64,000 nt of DNA from Bdellovibrionales bacterium (GCA_005808505.1 SYLX01000136.1:1-64000); one strand, 5' to 3'. Positions 48,045-57,358 are shown, counted from the stretch's first letter. Translations and numbers: made by a program. The notes: generated by a model from the letters alone, not told the origin.

Positions 48045-49190
48045 TTAGATGTCGTGGAACTTCCCGCCTTTAACCCGCGTGAGTTGTACCGGAAGATCGG
48101 CGTTGTGGTTCTGCGATGAGAATTTGATCTTTAATCCGCCGACGTCATAGGGCTTCGTCTCAAAAGCTTTTATGAGCGAGGCCCGAGTCGGCTGAGGTCC
48201 TGCAGTACGTAAGACATCCGCAAAAAGCCAAGCGTTGATGTAACCTTCAAAAGCAATTGGATTGAGAAACTTTTCGTTTCCGGTTGCTTTCATGTCTTCT
48301 CGAAACTTTTTCGCCACCATGAGCGAACTCGTATCGGGATTCGGTGTGACCTGGCTGATGATGACGTTGGCGATCTCGGCATCGGAGAGCTTTTCGGCAA
48401 TGGGATTGTTATTGTTTGCCGAAAGATAAATCCAGGTCTTCTTCTTAGTTGCAGCCAACTTAAGGAACGGAACGGCTGCCGCTTGAGTCACTCCGAGAAT
48501 CACGACATCTGGATTTCCACTTTCGATCTTTTCGAGGGCTTTTTCGACTTCAACCGAATTTCTCGGTACTTCACCTTCCGCCGCGAATGAACCTAGATTG
48601 TGATCTCGAAGAGCCTTCAGTGCCGCCGAGCGGATCGATGTGCCAAAGGCATCGGTTTGAGTGAGAATCGCGATGCGTTTCTTCTTCTCAACGGCAACTG
48701 CGTGTTTCACGAGCGCCGTGATTTCTTGGCCGAAGCTAGAGCGCCAGTTGAAGATGAGTGGATCAAACGGTTCACGAACAGACATATCACCCGTCCGCGG
48801 AAACAAAAACGGCACGTTTGCCCGCTTTGCGATCGGAAGAGCTGCTTTCGCGGTGGGCGTCCCGTTGTTATTCATGATGACGAACACATGATCATCTTGA
48901 ATGGCGCGCTTTGTTTCAGCCGCGGCTTTCTCAGGTTCGTAGGCATCATCGTAGTACTTTACCGCGACTAAACGGCCATGGATGCCGCCAGCTTTGTTGA
49001 GCTGCTCGAAGTAAGCGCGTGGTCCTGCATTGAAGTTTAGTCCACTCGTCGCCGTGGGGCCGGAAGTATTGTTCACCATTCCGACCAAAACTTCTTTGGA
49101 GCCTACTCCAGATTCATTTTGCGCTTGAGCGAACGCAGACGTCAGAAAAAATCCTACGATGGCAGGAGCGAATTTGAAGAGCTTAGTCAT
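48045..49190 (-). CDS. LivJ-like ABC substrate-binding protein (paralogue of 19389..20573)
   Basis: SKEVLVGMVNNTSGPTATSGLNFNAGPRAYFEQLNKAGGIHGRLVAVKYYDDAYEPEKA. Confidence 0.85.
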   Translation of the reverse strand: MTKLFKFAPAIVGFFLTSAFAQAQNESGVGSKEVLVGMVNNTSGPTATSGLNFNAGPRAYFEQLNKAGGIHGRLVAVKYYDDAYEPEKAAAETKRAIQDDHVFVIMNNNGTPTAKAALPIAKRANVPFLFPRTGDMSVREPFDPLIFNWRSSFGQEITALVKHAVAVEKKKRIAILTQTDAFGTSIRSAALKALRDHNLGSFAAEGEVPRNSVEVEKALEKIESGNPDVVILGVTQAAAVPFLKLAATKKKTWIYLSANNNNPIAEKLSDAEIANVIISQVTPNPDTSSLMVAKKFREDMKATGNEKFLNPIAFEGYINAWLFADVLRTAGPQPTRASLIKAFETKPYDVGGLKIKFSSQNHNADLPVQLTRVKGGKFHDI

Positions 49191-49362
49191 CGAGTGCCTA
49201 ACTTCCATGTGTAAACCGCCTCGCAGAGGCCAGATGAAGGTTTCCGGGGAATGGCTTCATCATCTTCATCCCGGAAAAGCATTACTCTCATTGCAGGCTG
49301 AGTTCATGAATTGGGCAAGTAGCATCTGCAAGCTAGGTCAAAGTCTAGACTCAGAAAAACAC

Positions 49363-49935
49363 TTACGATGCCGGGCAAGCGAAGGTTTTCGCGAGTTGAT
49401 CAGCCGAACTGCGTGCAGATCGGCCACCCGAAGATTTTGGATCCAGGGCTTTGACGTGAAACACTTTGCCCTCACAAGAGACAAAGTAGCTCGTCTCGTG
49501 CCATTCAGCTGCGCCTTCACGGTACGTAACGCCGAGACGCTGGGCCTCAGTAACCTTGGTTAGCTTAGCCGAGCGCAGGGGTTCAGTCGTGATAACAGCG
49601 CCTTTTCTACTTCGTAATCTGCGCTGCTTCGACTCAAAGTACTCAACGAGTTTTTGATTCAGAAAGTTTTCTGGCAGCTTCGTGCCTTTACTTCGCACAA
49701 AGCTCACTGACACGGAAGGCTTTAACTTATCGGCGTTTTCTTTCCCTAAGAAGTTAGCCGATGCCGGGCCAGCCTTAGGGTCGACCTCCCATCCATTACT
49801 TATCGCCAACTGAAACGTCGCCTTCGACACGGCAAAAACTTTCGCTTGTGCGTGTGCTTCAAAAGGGCTGAGAAGCAGCGCAATCGCCATAAGGGAGAAA
49901 GTCATAATCTTAATTTTGCCGTCGTAAAAAGCCAT
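49363..49935 (-). CDS. Secreted hypothetical protein
   Basis: Hydrophobic N-terminus; 190 aa ORF. Confidence 0.55.
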   Translation of the reverse strand: MAFYDGKIKIMTFSLMAIALLLSPFEAHAQAKVFAVSKATFQLAISNGWEVDPKAGPASANFLGKENADKLKPSVSVSFVRSKGTKLPENFLNQKLVEYFESKQRRLRSRKGAVITTEPLRSAKLTKVTEAQRLGVTYREGAAEWHETSYFVSCEGKVFHVKALDPKSSGGRSARSSADQLAKTFACPAS

Positions 49936-50082
49936 TGTTGGTCAAAAGAGCAAGCAAGAGGCCCGAGATAACCGTATAGATTCGTCTTGGAGCTTGGGAT
50001 GGTGGCGAGGTGCCTTCCCTCGCCTCTCATGTGTCCAGACTATTGACAGTTCATTCAGAGCAAATCGGACTAAGGATTCGCC

Positions 50083-50436
50083 ATGATCGTGCGTTTAGAA
50101 ATTTTCAGAACAGGGTTCTTCGTTGAGGTATCCGGAAAGGTCGATGAAGTCGATTACAAGAGACTCTTGCCACTGGCGAAAGGGATCATCGGGAATCACG
50201 GAAAATTCAGCGCGGTCGTCGACATTGAAGAGGCCATCGGACTAAGCCGCGGAGCTATTTGGGAGGATATGAAGTTCGACCTCCGCTACTTTCGAAAAAC
50301 GTCGAAGATTGCTTTTCTAACGTCGACGCCGAAGCTGTGGCTACTTCTATCGTCCCTGCCCTTCGTCACTCACGGCGTCCGATTCTTTACTCCAAAACAA
50401 AAAACCCAAGCGATTGCTTGGGCGTTGTCGGATTAA
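50083..50436 (+). CDS. STAS/SpoIIAA-like protein
   Basis: FFVEVSGKVDEVDYKRLLPLAKGIIGNHGKFSAVVDIEEAIGLSRGAIWEDMKFDLRYFRKTSKIAFLT. Confidence 0.65.
   Translation: MIVRLEIFRTGFFVEVSGKVDEVDYKRLLPLAKGIIGNHGKFSAVVDIEEAIGLSRGAIWEDMKFDLRYFRKTSKIAFLTSTPKLWLLLSSLPFVTHGVRFFTPKQKTQAIAWALSD
50399..50422 (-). terminator. Rho-independent terminator of the RDD gene, inside the 3' end of the convergent STAS gene
   Basis: Minus strand CCCAAGC-AATC-GCTTGGG-TTTTTT. Confidence 0.7.
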
Positions 50437-50450
50437 GATCAGATAAGAGC

Positions 50451-51038
50451 TTAAACTGACTTTGAAAGGACGGTTAGCACCGTCATGATCGCTACGTATC
50501 CTGCAGCGGCTAAACCCACGATCGCGATCGCTCGGCTTGTCGAAACTTCTCCTTGCTGAACAATCAAACCAGCTGCCTCATCCCACTTCGTCGTTCTTTT
50601 ATCATTCAAGTGCTGATACGAGAGGAGCTGCGCAACGAAGGCGATCAGCGGTATCCCGCATCCCATCCCGAATACCCAAACTTTTGCTTCTCGCTTTAAA
50701 GCATCCTCGAACGACAGAGCATTGCCATCCGCTTTCGTAATACGAATTTTAAGGAGTGCTTTTCCAGGTGTCGTTCCGTGGGTCGAGAGCATTGCCGCAT
50801 TCACGAAGATCATGATGGCAATCACAATCATACCCACGACGTAATCGCTGAGGCCCGCGATGGCGGGATAAATGAGTCCGATGCCCCCACCTATCAGAAA
50901 TGCGAAGTAAGTGTTGTCGATCGTTCGGGCGAAGAAGCGAAGCCATGGACGCGGTTTGGTTTGCGCGACTGGTTCAGGTGTAACATGGTTCTCGGTTTGC
51001 AGATTCGCCGCTGCGCTGGATTCCTGGCGGAAAGACAT
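50451..51038 (-). CDS. RDD family membrane protein
   Basis: RPWLRFFARTIDNTYFAFLIGGGI...STHGTTPGKALLKIRITKADGNALSFEDALKREAKVW. Confidence 0.85.
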   Translation of the reverse strand: MSFRQESSAAANLQTENHVTPEPVAQTKPRPWLRFFARTIDNTYFAFLIGGGIGLIYPAIAGLSDYVVGMIVIAIMIFVNAAMLSTHGTTPGKALLKIRITKADGNALSFEDALKREAKVWVFGMGCGIPLIAFVAQLLSYQHLNDKRTTKWDEAAGLIVQQGEVSTSRAIAIVGLAAAGYVAIMTVLTVLSKSV

Positions 51039-51241
51039 CGGTGTTCCTTTGTTGCTGACTACGATGTCTCTTCGGACAAAAGTCCAAAGCACTCAATCTG
51101 TTTCGTCTAAGCTGAACTTTGAACGTCACCTCGTCTCGCTTTGAATCAGTAGCTGCGTCCTCTTTCGGAGAGCGCAGCTTGCTGCGGAGGCACGGCATGA
51201 TAGGCTCGTGCAGCTCATACGGGCGACGTCGATCGATGAAC

Positions 51242-51580
51242 TCAGCCTGCAAAAATAAGTTCAACCTTCTGAACAAAAAGTTTTTTGCTATCCCATGTTG
51301 CAGCCTCAACTTGGATGATGACTCCCGTCTCATCTCCCCATGCGTCTTTGTAAGTGCAAACAGCCTGAGCTTTAACAACACCGTCTTGCTCGTTGTAGGA
51401 CGTCACATCATACTCGCCGCAGTGAGGTACGTCGTACTCTTTCGCGACCGATTTCTTCAAGGTCTGAAGAACGGTTGATTTTTTTAACAGGCCGGCGAGT
51501 TCGCTTGTGTTCGGGTTGTTTGCAAGCGCCTGGATTGAGATCAAAGAAAGGGCGGCTGCGAGAATCGTCATTTTTGTCAT
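51242..51580 (-). CDS. Small secreted hypothetical protein
   Basis: Signal peptide MTKMTILAAALSLISIQALA; GAGGAG upstream. Confidence 0.65.
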   Translation of the reverse strand: MTKMTILAAALSLISIQALANNPNTSELAGLLKKSTVLQTLKKSVAKEYDVPHCGEYDVTSYNEQDGVVKAQAVCTYKDAWGDETGVIIQVEAATWDSKKLFVQKVELIFAG

Positions 51581-51796
51581 GGTTTATCTCCTCGTTGTGA
51601 GTTCCGGTGTTAGTCGCGGAACAGACGTAGGAGTACGGCTTTCCAACCGATTCGAAAAGAACATAAATCTCATCACATGTATTCTTATATGGAATAGGTT
51701 TGAAAATTGAATATTCCTTTGGCTCGAGAGGATTCGTCCGGGCAGATAAACAAAACTTGTGAACAGCAAACAGACAGTCCAAAGGCGAAAACGACA

Positions 51797-52045
51797 AACG
51801 ATGCACTCGGAAAGCCGCTGCTCGATTCGAGCTAGATTGTTTTTGGTTCCGATATCAGTGACGGGAATGCTCACAATCACACGAACCTGCCAATCGTATT
51901 CGCAGGAAAAGGAAATGGCTCCGTCACGACCGGACGAGTACTTGCGGCAAACGCGCCGATTGCCGATCTCTGGGTGGCAATGGCAAGCCGCATGGGAACT
52001 AACATCACGAACTTCGGGGACAGTACGGGCACGCTGGGTCTTTGA
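51797..52045 (+). pseudogene. C-terminal remnant of a DUF1552 family protein with an in-frame TAG
   Basis: Frame reads NDALGKPLLDSS*IVFGSDISDGNAHNHTNLPIVFAGKGNGSVTTGRVLAANAPIADLWVAMASRMGTNITNFGDSTGTLGL*, matching the conserved DUF1552 C-terminal pattern (LLDxSxIxxGSxxSDGNxHNHxNLP). Confidence 0.75.
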
Positions 52046-52053
52046 GGCGTGAG

Positions 52054-52383
52054 TTAAAAATGCTTTCCGTTCTCGAAGTAGTCTTGAGGCTTGAGCGGAA
52101 CGAAAACGACGGCTACGTCGGTTGGGCCAACGAGAGCTCGCAGGCGCATAGTGAGATGCTCGGCGACTCGACTTCTGATCTCCGTTGGCCGATCAAACCA
52201 GAGGACTTCCACGAACGGATAACCCAGCTCTGCTTTTCCGTTGAGGAAGAAAAGCGTTCCCACGTGTTCAATCGTAAAGTTGTCGGGTGAGGTCTGAATC
52301 ATCGCAGCTAACTCTGTGTTGAGATTCTCACTGAGCTTTTGGACAACTTCGGGCTTCACGCCGCGAACTCTTAGGTGAGGCAT
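52054..52383 (-). CDS. DUF1904-like small protein
   Basis: MPHLRVRGVKPEVVQKLSENLNTELAAMIQTSPDNFTIEHVGTLFF...YPFVEVLWFDRPTEIRSRVAEHLTMRL. Confidence 0.65.
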   Translation of the reverse strand: MPHLRVRGVKPEVVQKLSENLNTELAAMIQTSPDNFTIEHVGTLFFLNGKAELGYPFVEVLWFDRPTEIRSRVAEHLTMRLRALVGPTDVAVVFVPLKPQDYFENGKHF

Positions 52384-52414
52384 TGATCGCTCCATTACTT
52401 CAAGGTGCCACCTC

Positions 52415-52441
52415 AAGGTGCCTGGCACCTTTGCGGGATGC
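52415..52441 (-). repeat. 27-bp palindromic repeat, copy 1
   Basis: Minus strand GCATCCCGCAAAGGTGCCAGGCACCTT, identical to 57301-57327. Confidence 0.85.
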
Positions 52442-52598
52442 AAGGAGTCGATGGAGACGGGCTACCATTTTTCTGGGATGCGTGGCGTTGCTCTTTCCGA
52501 ACCAAGAAGCGAAGTACAAATGATAAAACACTCGATGAGCTTTGATCGTTGGGGATAAAAGCTCTTGCTTGCCCTTGCGGCCCGCGGTCCTATTGCTC

Positions 52599-53879
52599 AT
52601 GTTCAAGATTAGCTTGCAGAAGCTTGCATACTTTCGCATCGGTTGCGGACTGATCATGCTTTATGATCTTCTCGACCGCGCTTCAGTTTTTCGCCTTCAT
52701 TTCACAGGCTCTGGAATTTATCCGAATCACTTTCCTCTCGGAGAGTTTCCTAGGTATTCGATTTTTCATCTCTCGGGATCAGCGGAATTTCAAGCGGGCC
52801 TCTTTGTTATCGGGTGCTTAGCCGCGTTGCTGTTTACTCTTGGCATAGCTACGCGATTTGCGGGAATCATATGCTGGGTTTTCCTGCTCAATCTTCAGCA
52901 CTATACTTACTTCAGTCAGTTTTCAGCTGATGACGTTCTACGGCTTCTCCTGTTTTGGAGTCTGTTTCTACCTTTGGACGCACGACTCACGCTTAATCCG
53001 TTCGGGCGTCACGCACGTCGGCTCCAGTTCGTGGAAAACTGGGCCTCAGCGGCGCTTCTCGCGCAAGTTGCAGCGATTTTCATTTTCGCGGGTACGCACA
53101 AGCTCTTCGATCCGGAATGGAGGAACGGCAACGCACTTCAACTTGCCATTGAAGCCTGCGGTACACCTTTCGCGACCTCATTTTTAGATCATTCTGCTCT
53201 CTTATCATTTCTGACACTGCTAACAATTCCGGCTCAGCTTGTGAGCTCTTTCCTTCTTTTTACTTCACCTTGCCTTCGCCGGGTTGGCGTTTCTGTTTTG
53301 ATAGGATTTCAAATCGCGCTGCTTACATTTTTGAATTTAAGCTTTTTCCCGGCGGTTACCCTTGTTGGTCTGCTGCTGTTTATTCCGGACACTTTAGCTG
53401 TGAAGAGGCTCGAAAGCTGGAACCTAGGTGCTAAAAAATCTGCGGCGGTAGCGGTCGGCGTAGGATTACTACTCCCTATCTTCGGTAATTCTTCGATCTC
53501 GCAGTTCGTCGGACTTCATCAAAATTGGTCTATGTTTGTGCCACCGCCGCATCAACTGATGTGGGTTGTTACGAGGTTGCATTCATCCGACGGTCGCGTC
53601 TATGAAGCCGCCACCAAGAGAGAGTTCACCGACTGGTCGGAAACTAGATTTGCTACAGTTCCTGCTTGGGTTCGTTGGGCAGGACTGTTCTTAAAGATCC
53701 CTCAGCATCCAACTCTCGCGCATCGAATAGGCATCTCTCTATGTCGCTATTGGAAAGAGGATGCACCAGAGAAGACCATCGTTTCTGCCCACGTCTACCT
53801 AGTGATTAAAACCATAAACCAGCAGCCACACAGGATTCATCCCGAACTCGTCGAGAAGGTTTTGTGCAATGGTGATTAG
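52599..53879 (+). CDS. HTTM domain (vitamin K-dependent gamma-carboxylase-like) membrane protein
   Basis: LAYFRIGCGLIMLYDLLDRA...QHYTYFSQFSADDVLRLLLFWSLFLPLDARLTLN...AAIFIFAGTHKLFDPEWRNGNAL. Confidence 0.75.
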   Translation: MFKISLQKLAYFRIGCGLIMLYDLLDRASVFRLHFTGSGIYPNHFPLGEFPRYSIFHLSGSAEFQAGLFVIGCLAALLFTLGIATRFAGIICWVFLLNLQHYTYFSQFSADDVLRLLLFWSLFLPLDARLTLNPFGRHARRLQFVENWASAALLAQVAAIFIFAGTHKLFDPEWRNGNALQLAIEACGTPFATSFLDHSALLSFLTLLTIPAQLVSSFLLFTSPCLRRVGVSVLIGFQIALLTFLNLSFFPAVTLVGLLLFIPDTLAVKRLESWNLGAKKSAAVAVGVGLLLPIFGNSSISQFVGLHQNWSMFVPPPHQLMWVVTRLHSSDGRVYEAATKREFTDWSETRFATVPAWVRWAGLFLKIPQHPTLAHRIGISLCRYWKEDAPEKTIVSAHVYLVIKTINQQPHRIHPELVEKVLCNGD

Positions 53880-53968
53880 CACCGCCAGAGCCGACGAGAA
53901 ATGGCGAGCGTGGAGACTTCCTCCCAAAAGGAGTTTTAGCCGAGAGCTTACTTCGGAGATGCTTACCT

Positions 53969-55543
53969 TTAATCCTTCTCCGCCTCAATTGGATCAAACC
54001 CCTTATTAGAAAAGTTTAGCTTCTCCTCAAAAAATCCCGTTCCCTGCGACGCAGATGTTTTGATCACAGGACGAACCAAAAGAACGTAAGCCTCGCCTGA
54101 AACTTTCGATGCTGGCTGACGACCTAGCGTGCGTTGTCCACGAATGATGGACCAAACTACCGCCGAGTGGCCCGAACGAACCGTCAGACTTGCTGACTCA
54201 GGCTCATGTACGGTGATTCCGTTGCCATTTAGATTCCGTTGAAGATCGATCGTTACCGAATCAGAACGAAAATTCAAAACTGTGCCCTTCGCTGTCAAAA
54301 GGCCCTCGCTCCAAGGAACTCTGCTTTTAGATTCAAATAGATTTTTTAGATCGAAATGTGACGCGTGTCCGTCCGTTCCCATGAGCGTCGTAGCGCGAAT
54401 TTGCTCGACGTGCGGGTTCTCTCCAAACTGCTCTTTCAAAAGCGGCCAACTCTCAAGACCGTAGTCGGAACTCTGCTTTCCAGGCTTCGCGGCCGCGCTT
54501 GTTTTTGGCGTGATTCGCAACCAGATAAGGTCTAACTGCAAGATTTTTCCAGGACCAGGGGGAGGAGCCGATTTTGGGATGATGAAATTCACTATCTTTG
54601 AATTCGCTTCCTCAACCCTTTCACCGGTATCGCTGCTCGACGAAGCAAGGTTTCGCGAAATGTATTTACTGGCGATGGTCTCCGCACGTTGACGTTCAGA
54701 TTCGTCACCAGCGGAACCCTCTAATAAAAATTGTCCATTCAAAGATCTAACGACAATCTCAGGATTGTTGATGTCATTCGCGATGGCTTGAGCAATCTTC
54801 TTTTCATAGCTAGGTGAGAGCCTGACAAGGCTTGTAACCTTCGTCTTTTCATAAAGACCAACAACTTTATTGACCCTCTCGAGCTCTTTCGGATCAGTCA
54901 ACTGTCCATCGACGACGACTTTTCGGTTTACGATTTTTATCTCAAGTCCATCGATCGTTTCGCAGAGACGCTCGATCTCTTGAGCGATGGAACGCAGACC
55001 CGTTTCGACCACCGTCAGTAAAACATCGTAGTGCTTGCGTCCATCTCCACCGACGATTGTGAAAGGGACCTGCTCGTTCCCTTTAGCGTCGATCTGCAAT
55101 TGCTTTTTCGACAAATCAAGTTTGACTCTGGCTGCTGACTTTAAAGTTCCACCGATTCGCGCATCGGGTGGAAGTTCAGGAAAATTGATTGTGCGTGATT
55201 CTCCTTCGACCATTTGTATTTCTTTAAGCGCTGTCGCGTTTGCCGTTCCTGGCAGGTCGCCTCTCTCACACACGACACTGCCGTAGGAGCAAAGCTTTAA
55301 CCGCGACAGAATGTGGTAACGATCTTGCGGCTTTGTCTGACTGTAGATCGTCTGCCAACGAAATTTAGCTTCGTCGATGTGGCCAAGGCTCTCCGCGATG
55401 ATCGCATCTTCGTATAGAACTTTGTGCTTAGATTCCGCTGCTCCGTCAGACGTCTGACCCATTTCTTCAGCGGCCCCTTGAGCAGAAAAAATGAAGAGGA
55501 AAGCCATCAGCATAAGTCGGGCGGACCGCATACGATTCGTCAT
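53969..55543 (-). CDS. Secretin-N/BON-domain (CpaC-like) protein without a clear secretin core
   Basis: T2SS-T3SS_pil_N-like MVEGESRTINFPELPPDARIGG..., BON-like IKIVNRKVVVDGQLTDPKELERVNKVVGLY, tail SGHSAVVWSIIRGQRTLGRQP...EAYVLLVRPVI. Confidence 0.6.
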   Translation of the reverse strand: MTNRMRSARLMLMAFLFIFSAQGAAEEMGQTSDGAAESKHKVLYEDAIIAESLGHIDEAKFRWQTIYSQTKPQDRYHILSRLKLCSYGSVVCERGDLPGTANATALKEIQMVEGESRTINFPELPPDARIGGTLKSAARVKLDLSKKQLQIDAKGNEQVPFTIVGGDGRKHYDVLLTVVETGLRSIAQEIERLCETIDGLEIKIVNRKVVVDGQLTDPKELERVNKVVGLYEKTKVTSLVRLSPSYEKKIAQAIANDINNPEIVVRSLNGQFLLEGSAGDESERQRAETIASKYISRNLASSSSDTGERVEEANSKIVNFIIPKSAPPPGPGKILQLDLIWLRITPKTSAAAKPGKQSSDYGLESWPLLKEQFGENPHVEQIRATTLMGTDGHASHFDLKNLFESKSRVPWSEGLLTAKGTVLNFRSDSVTIDLQRNLNGNGITVHEPESASLTVRSGHSAVVWSIIRGQRTLGRQPASKVSGEAYVLLVRPVIKTSASQGTGFFEEKLNFSNKGFDPIEAEKD

Positions 55544-55640
55544 TCATTTCCCTTTTTAACCGCTGTTTTGATGAAGAAACTGAAGCACTTTTTGTATTTC
55601 GTTGAACTAGAATAGTCCTGAATTGAGAGGAGGTCGTTTT

Positions 55641-55868
55641 ATGTGGCCATTTTACGTACTCTCTCGGTTTCTTAAGGGCGTCGATGCTGAATCACGCAGA
55701 AGTGAACCGACAAAGTCTCCACTACCGGATAAATCAATAGGGGCAACGCATGCCACTGCTCCAAATGCTCCTCGTGACGCTGAAGAAAATCGCCGAGAGC
55801 CGCAAGGTCTAGATGAAAGTGTGGCCGGCGTAAGTACGCTAGGCCTCAGTACCTTCTTCGATAAATGA
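55641..55868 (+). CDS. Small hypothetical protein (75 aa)
   Basis: Strong RBS GAGAGGAGGT 7 nt before ATG 55641; hydrophobic N-term then disordered acidic/Pro-rich tail. Confidence 0.5.
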   Translation: MWPFYVLSRFLKGVDAESRRSEPTKSPLPDKSIGATHATAPNAPRDAEENRREPQGLDESVAGVSTLGLSTFFDK

Positions 55869-56513
55869 GCTACTCAAAAGAATCTAAATCGACGAGTCGA
55901 GCTCGTGTTGCATTCCTATGTTTCCATTTTGCGATGGCACTTCGGAACAATTCTGAAACATCAAGTCGGTAGCCGATGCCGATTAAGCCGCAGTAAAGTT
56001 CAGATGTTTATTTATCCTCCTCCGTTTGCGGAGTCTCAAGCGTATCGACGTACAATAACTAGTCCAACTCGAGACGGCTTCTAGTCGAGACGACAGCGAC
56101 CTATGTGCCGAGCCCTTTTACAGAACACGGGAACCGCTGCGCCTAACTGACTGATTTGATGAGAGGAATGAGCCCTCCGATCAGCATTTGCTCAGTGCAA
56201 AGGTAGATGGCGCATGGTCAGAGCAGATCTTCTTCGAGTTTTGTCTCAAACTGAAACAGATCGCCTTAATCCGAGGGCGTGAGTTCGCCATAAGTTTCAA
56301 GACAATTCATTTTAGTTTTGTCAGGTGGAGGTCATAAACTCGCTTTCGCGGTCTAACTTTTTGAAGTTCTAGGGTGTGGTCGCGCGATATTGCTCGTGAT
56401 TGATGCAAACTACTTCTGAGCTCCGACGGGTCTAATGAGTTTTTCGCCTTGGTGACCACATTTCAAAAACTGGTTAGTAGGCGCGGCTTTTTTTCAAGTC
56501 GGCCTCGCCGCCG

Positions 56514-57116
56514 CTAGCTTTGCATAATCGAGATGCGAGCAACGAGAGTTGGTCCGTTCACTCCTGCGAGTTGAACACATGCATCGACGGCACCCTGAAG
56601 CGCGGACGAAGAATCGCGCATTAGGATCGAATCACGTTCTTCCGCTGTGAGCGATACAGAGCCATTCGCAATTCTTAGCTGACCTTTCACAATGTAAAAA
56701 AGCTCAGCGACACTTTTCGATTCGAAACGGAATGGTCGATCGACTTCGAGAATCTCAACATTTGCGTAATAAGATCCGCGACGAACGAAGACGCTGAGAT
56801 CAGTCACGGAGCCTTCGATTAGCTCACAATAAGTTTCGTCGGCTCCGGAGAAAGTGTGAACAACGAGCGGCGCAATCGGGAGACCGTTCAAACGAACACC
56901 CTGACCGGTTAGAATGATAAGGCAACGGTCGTGGTCAGGAAACTGGGAGAAACTCCCGTTCTCAACAACAGGTGCGGTGCTGACTCGCCACTTGAAATTT
57001 CCCTCGTTAAATGCCGCTTCAGGTGGAGAGATCGCAATCTCTGCTGTTGTGCCTTTGCCGTTTTTCCATTTGAGAGGTTTGTAATCTTTGAGCTTGAGCA
57101 ACTGAATGTTCCGCAT
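56514..57116 (-). CDS. HutD/Ves family protein
   Basis: LKDYKPLKWKNGKGTTAEIAISPPEAAFNEGNFKWRVSTAPVVENGSFSQFPDHDRCLIILTGQGVRL. Confidence 0.85.
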   Translation of the reverse strand: MRNIQLLKLKDYKPLKWKNGKGTTAEIAISPPEAAFNEGNFKWRVSTAPVVENGSFSQFPDHDRCLIILTGQGVRLNGLPIAPLVVHTFSGADETYCELIEGSVTDLSVFVRRGSYYANVEILEVDRPFRFESKSVAELFYIVKGQLRIANGSVSLTAEERDSILMRDSSSALQGAVDACVQLAGVNGPTLVARISIMQS

Positions 57117-57277
57117 GGGTCGATTGCAACAGAGCTCGCAAGAAAAAGCGAGTGCGGAATCTTCTCGCTAAAGTCCGCACGAGGAGCGAACTTTCCCAAG
57201 CTTGGTCCGCAACGATTGGCCGTAAAATCCCCGCGTCGCAGTTTACCGCTAGATCGGAAGTTTTTATTGGAGCACAG

Positions 57278-57301
57278 TCCAACGCTACGTCCAACGCTAC
57301 G
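57278..57301 (+). repeat. 12-bp tandem duplication
   Basis: GTCCAACGCTAC GTCCAACGCTAC immediately before the 27-bp repeat copy 2 (coordinates approximate to within 1-2 nt). Confidence 0.75.
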
Positions 57302-57327
57302 CATCCCGCAAAGGTGCCAGGCACCTT
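57301..57327 (+). repeat. 27-bp palindromic repeat, copy 2
   Basis: GCATCCCGCAAAGGTGCCAGGCACCTT; core AAAGGTGCC-A-GGCACCTTT palindrome. Confidence 0.85.
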
Positions 57328-57358
57328 TGTGCGGCGCCCTCCCGTCCGCGTCGTTGCG

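Noticed and set aside
51759-52052. 97-aa plus-strand ORF
   Set aside because: Out of frame with the DUF1552 remnant, which explains this DNA better.
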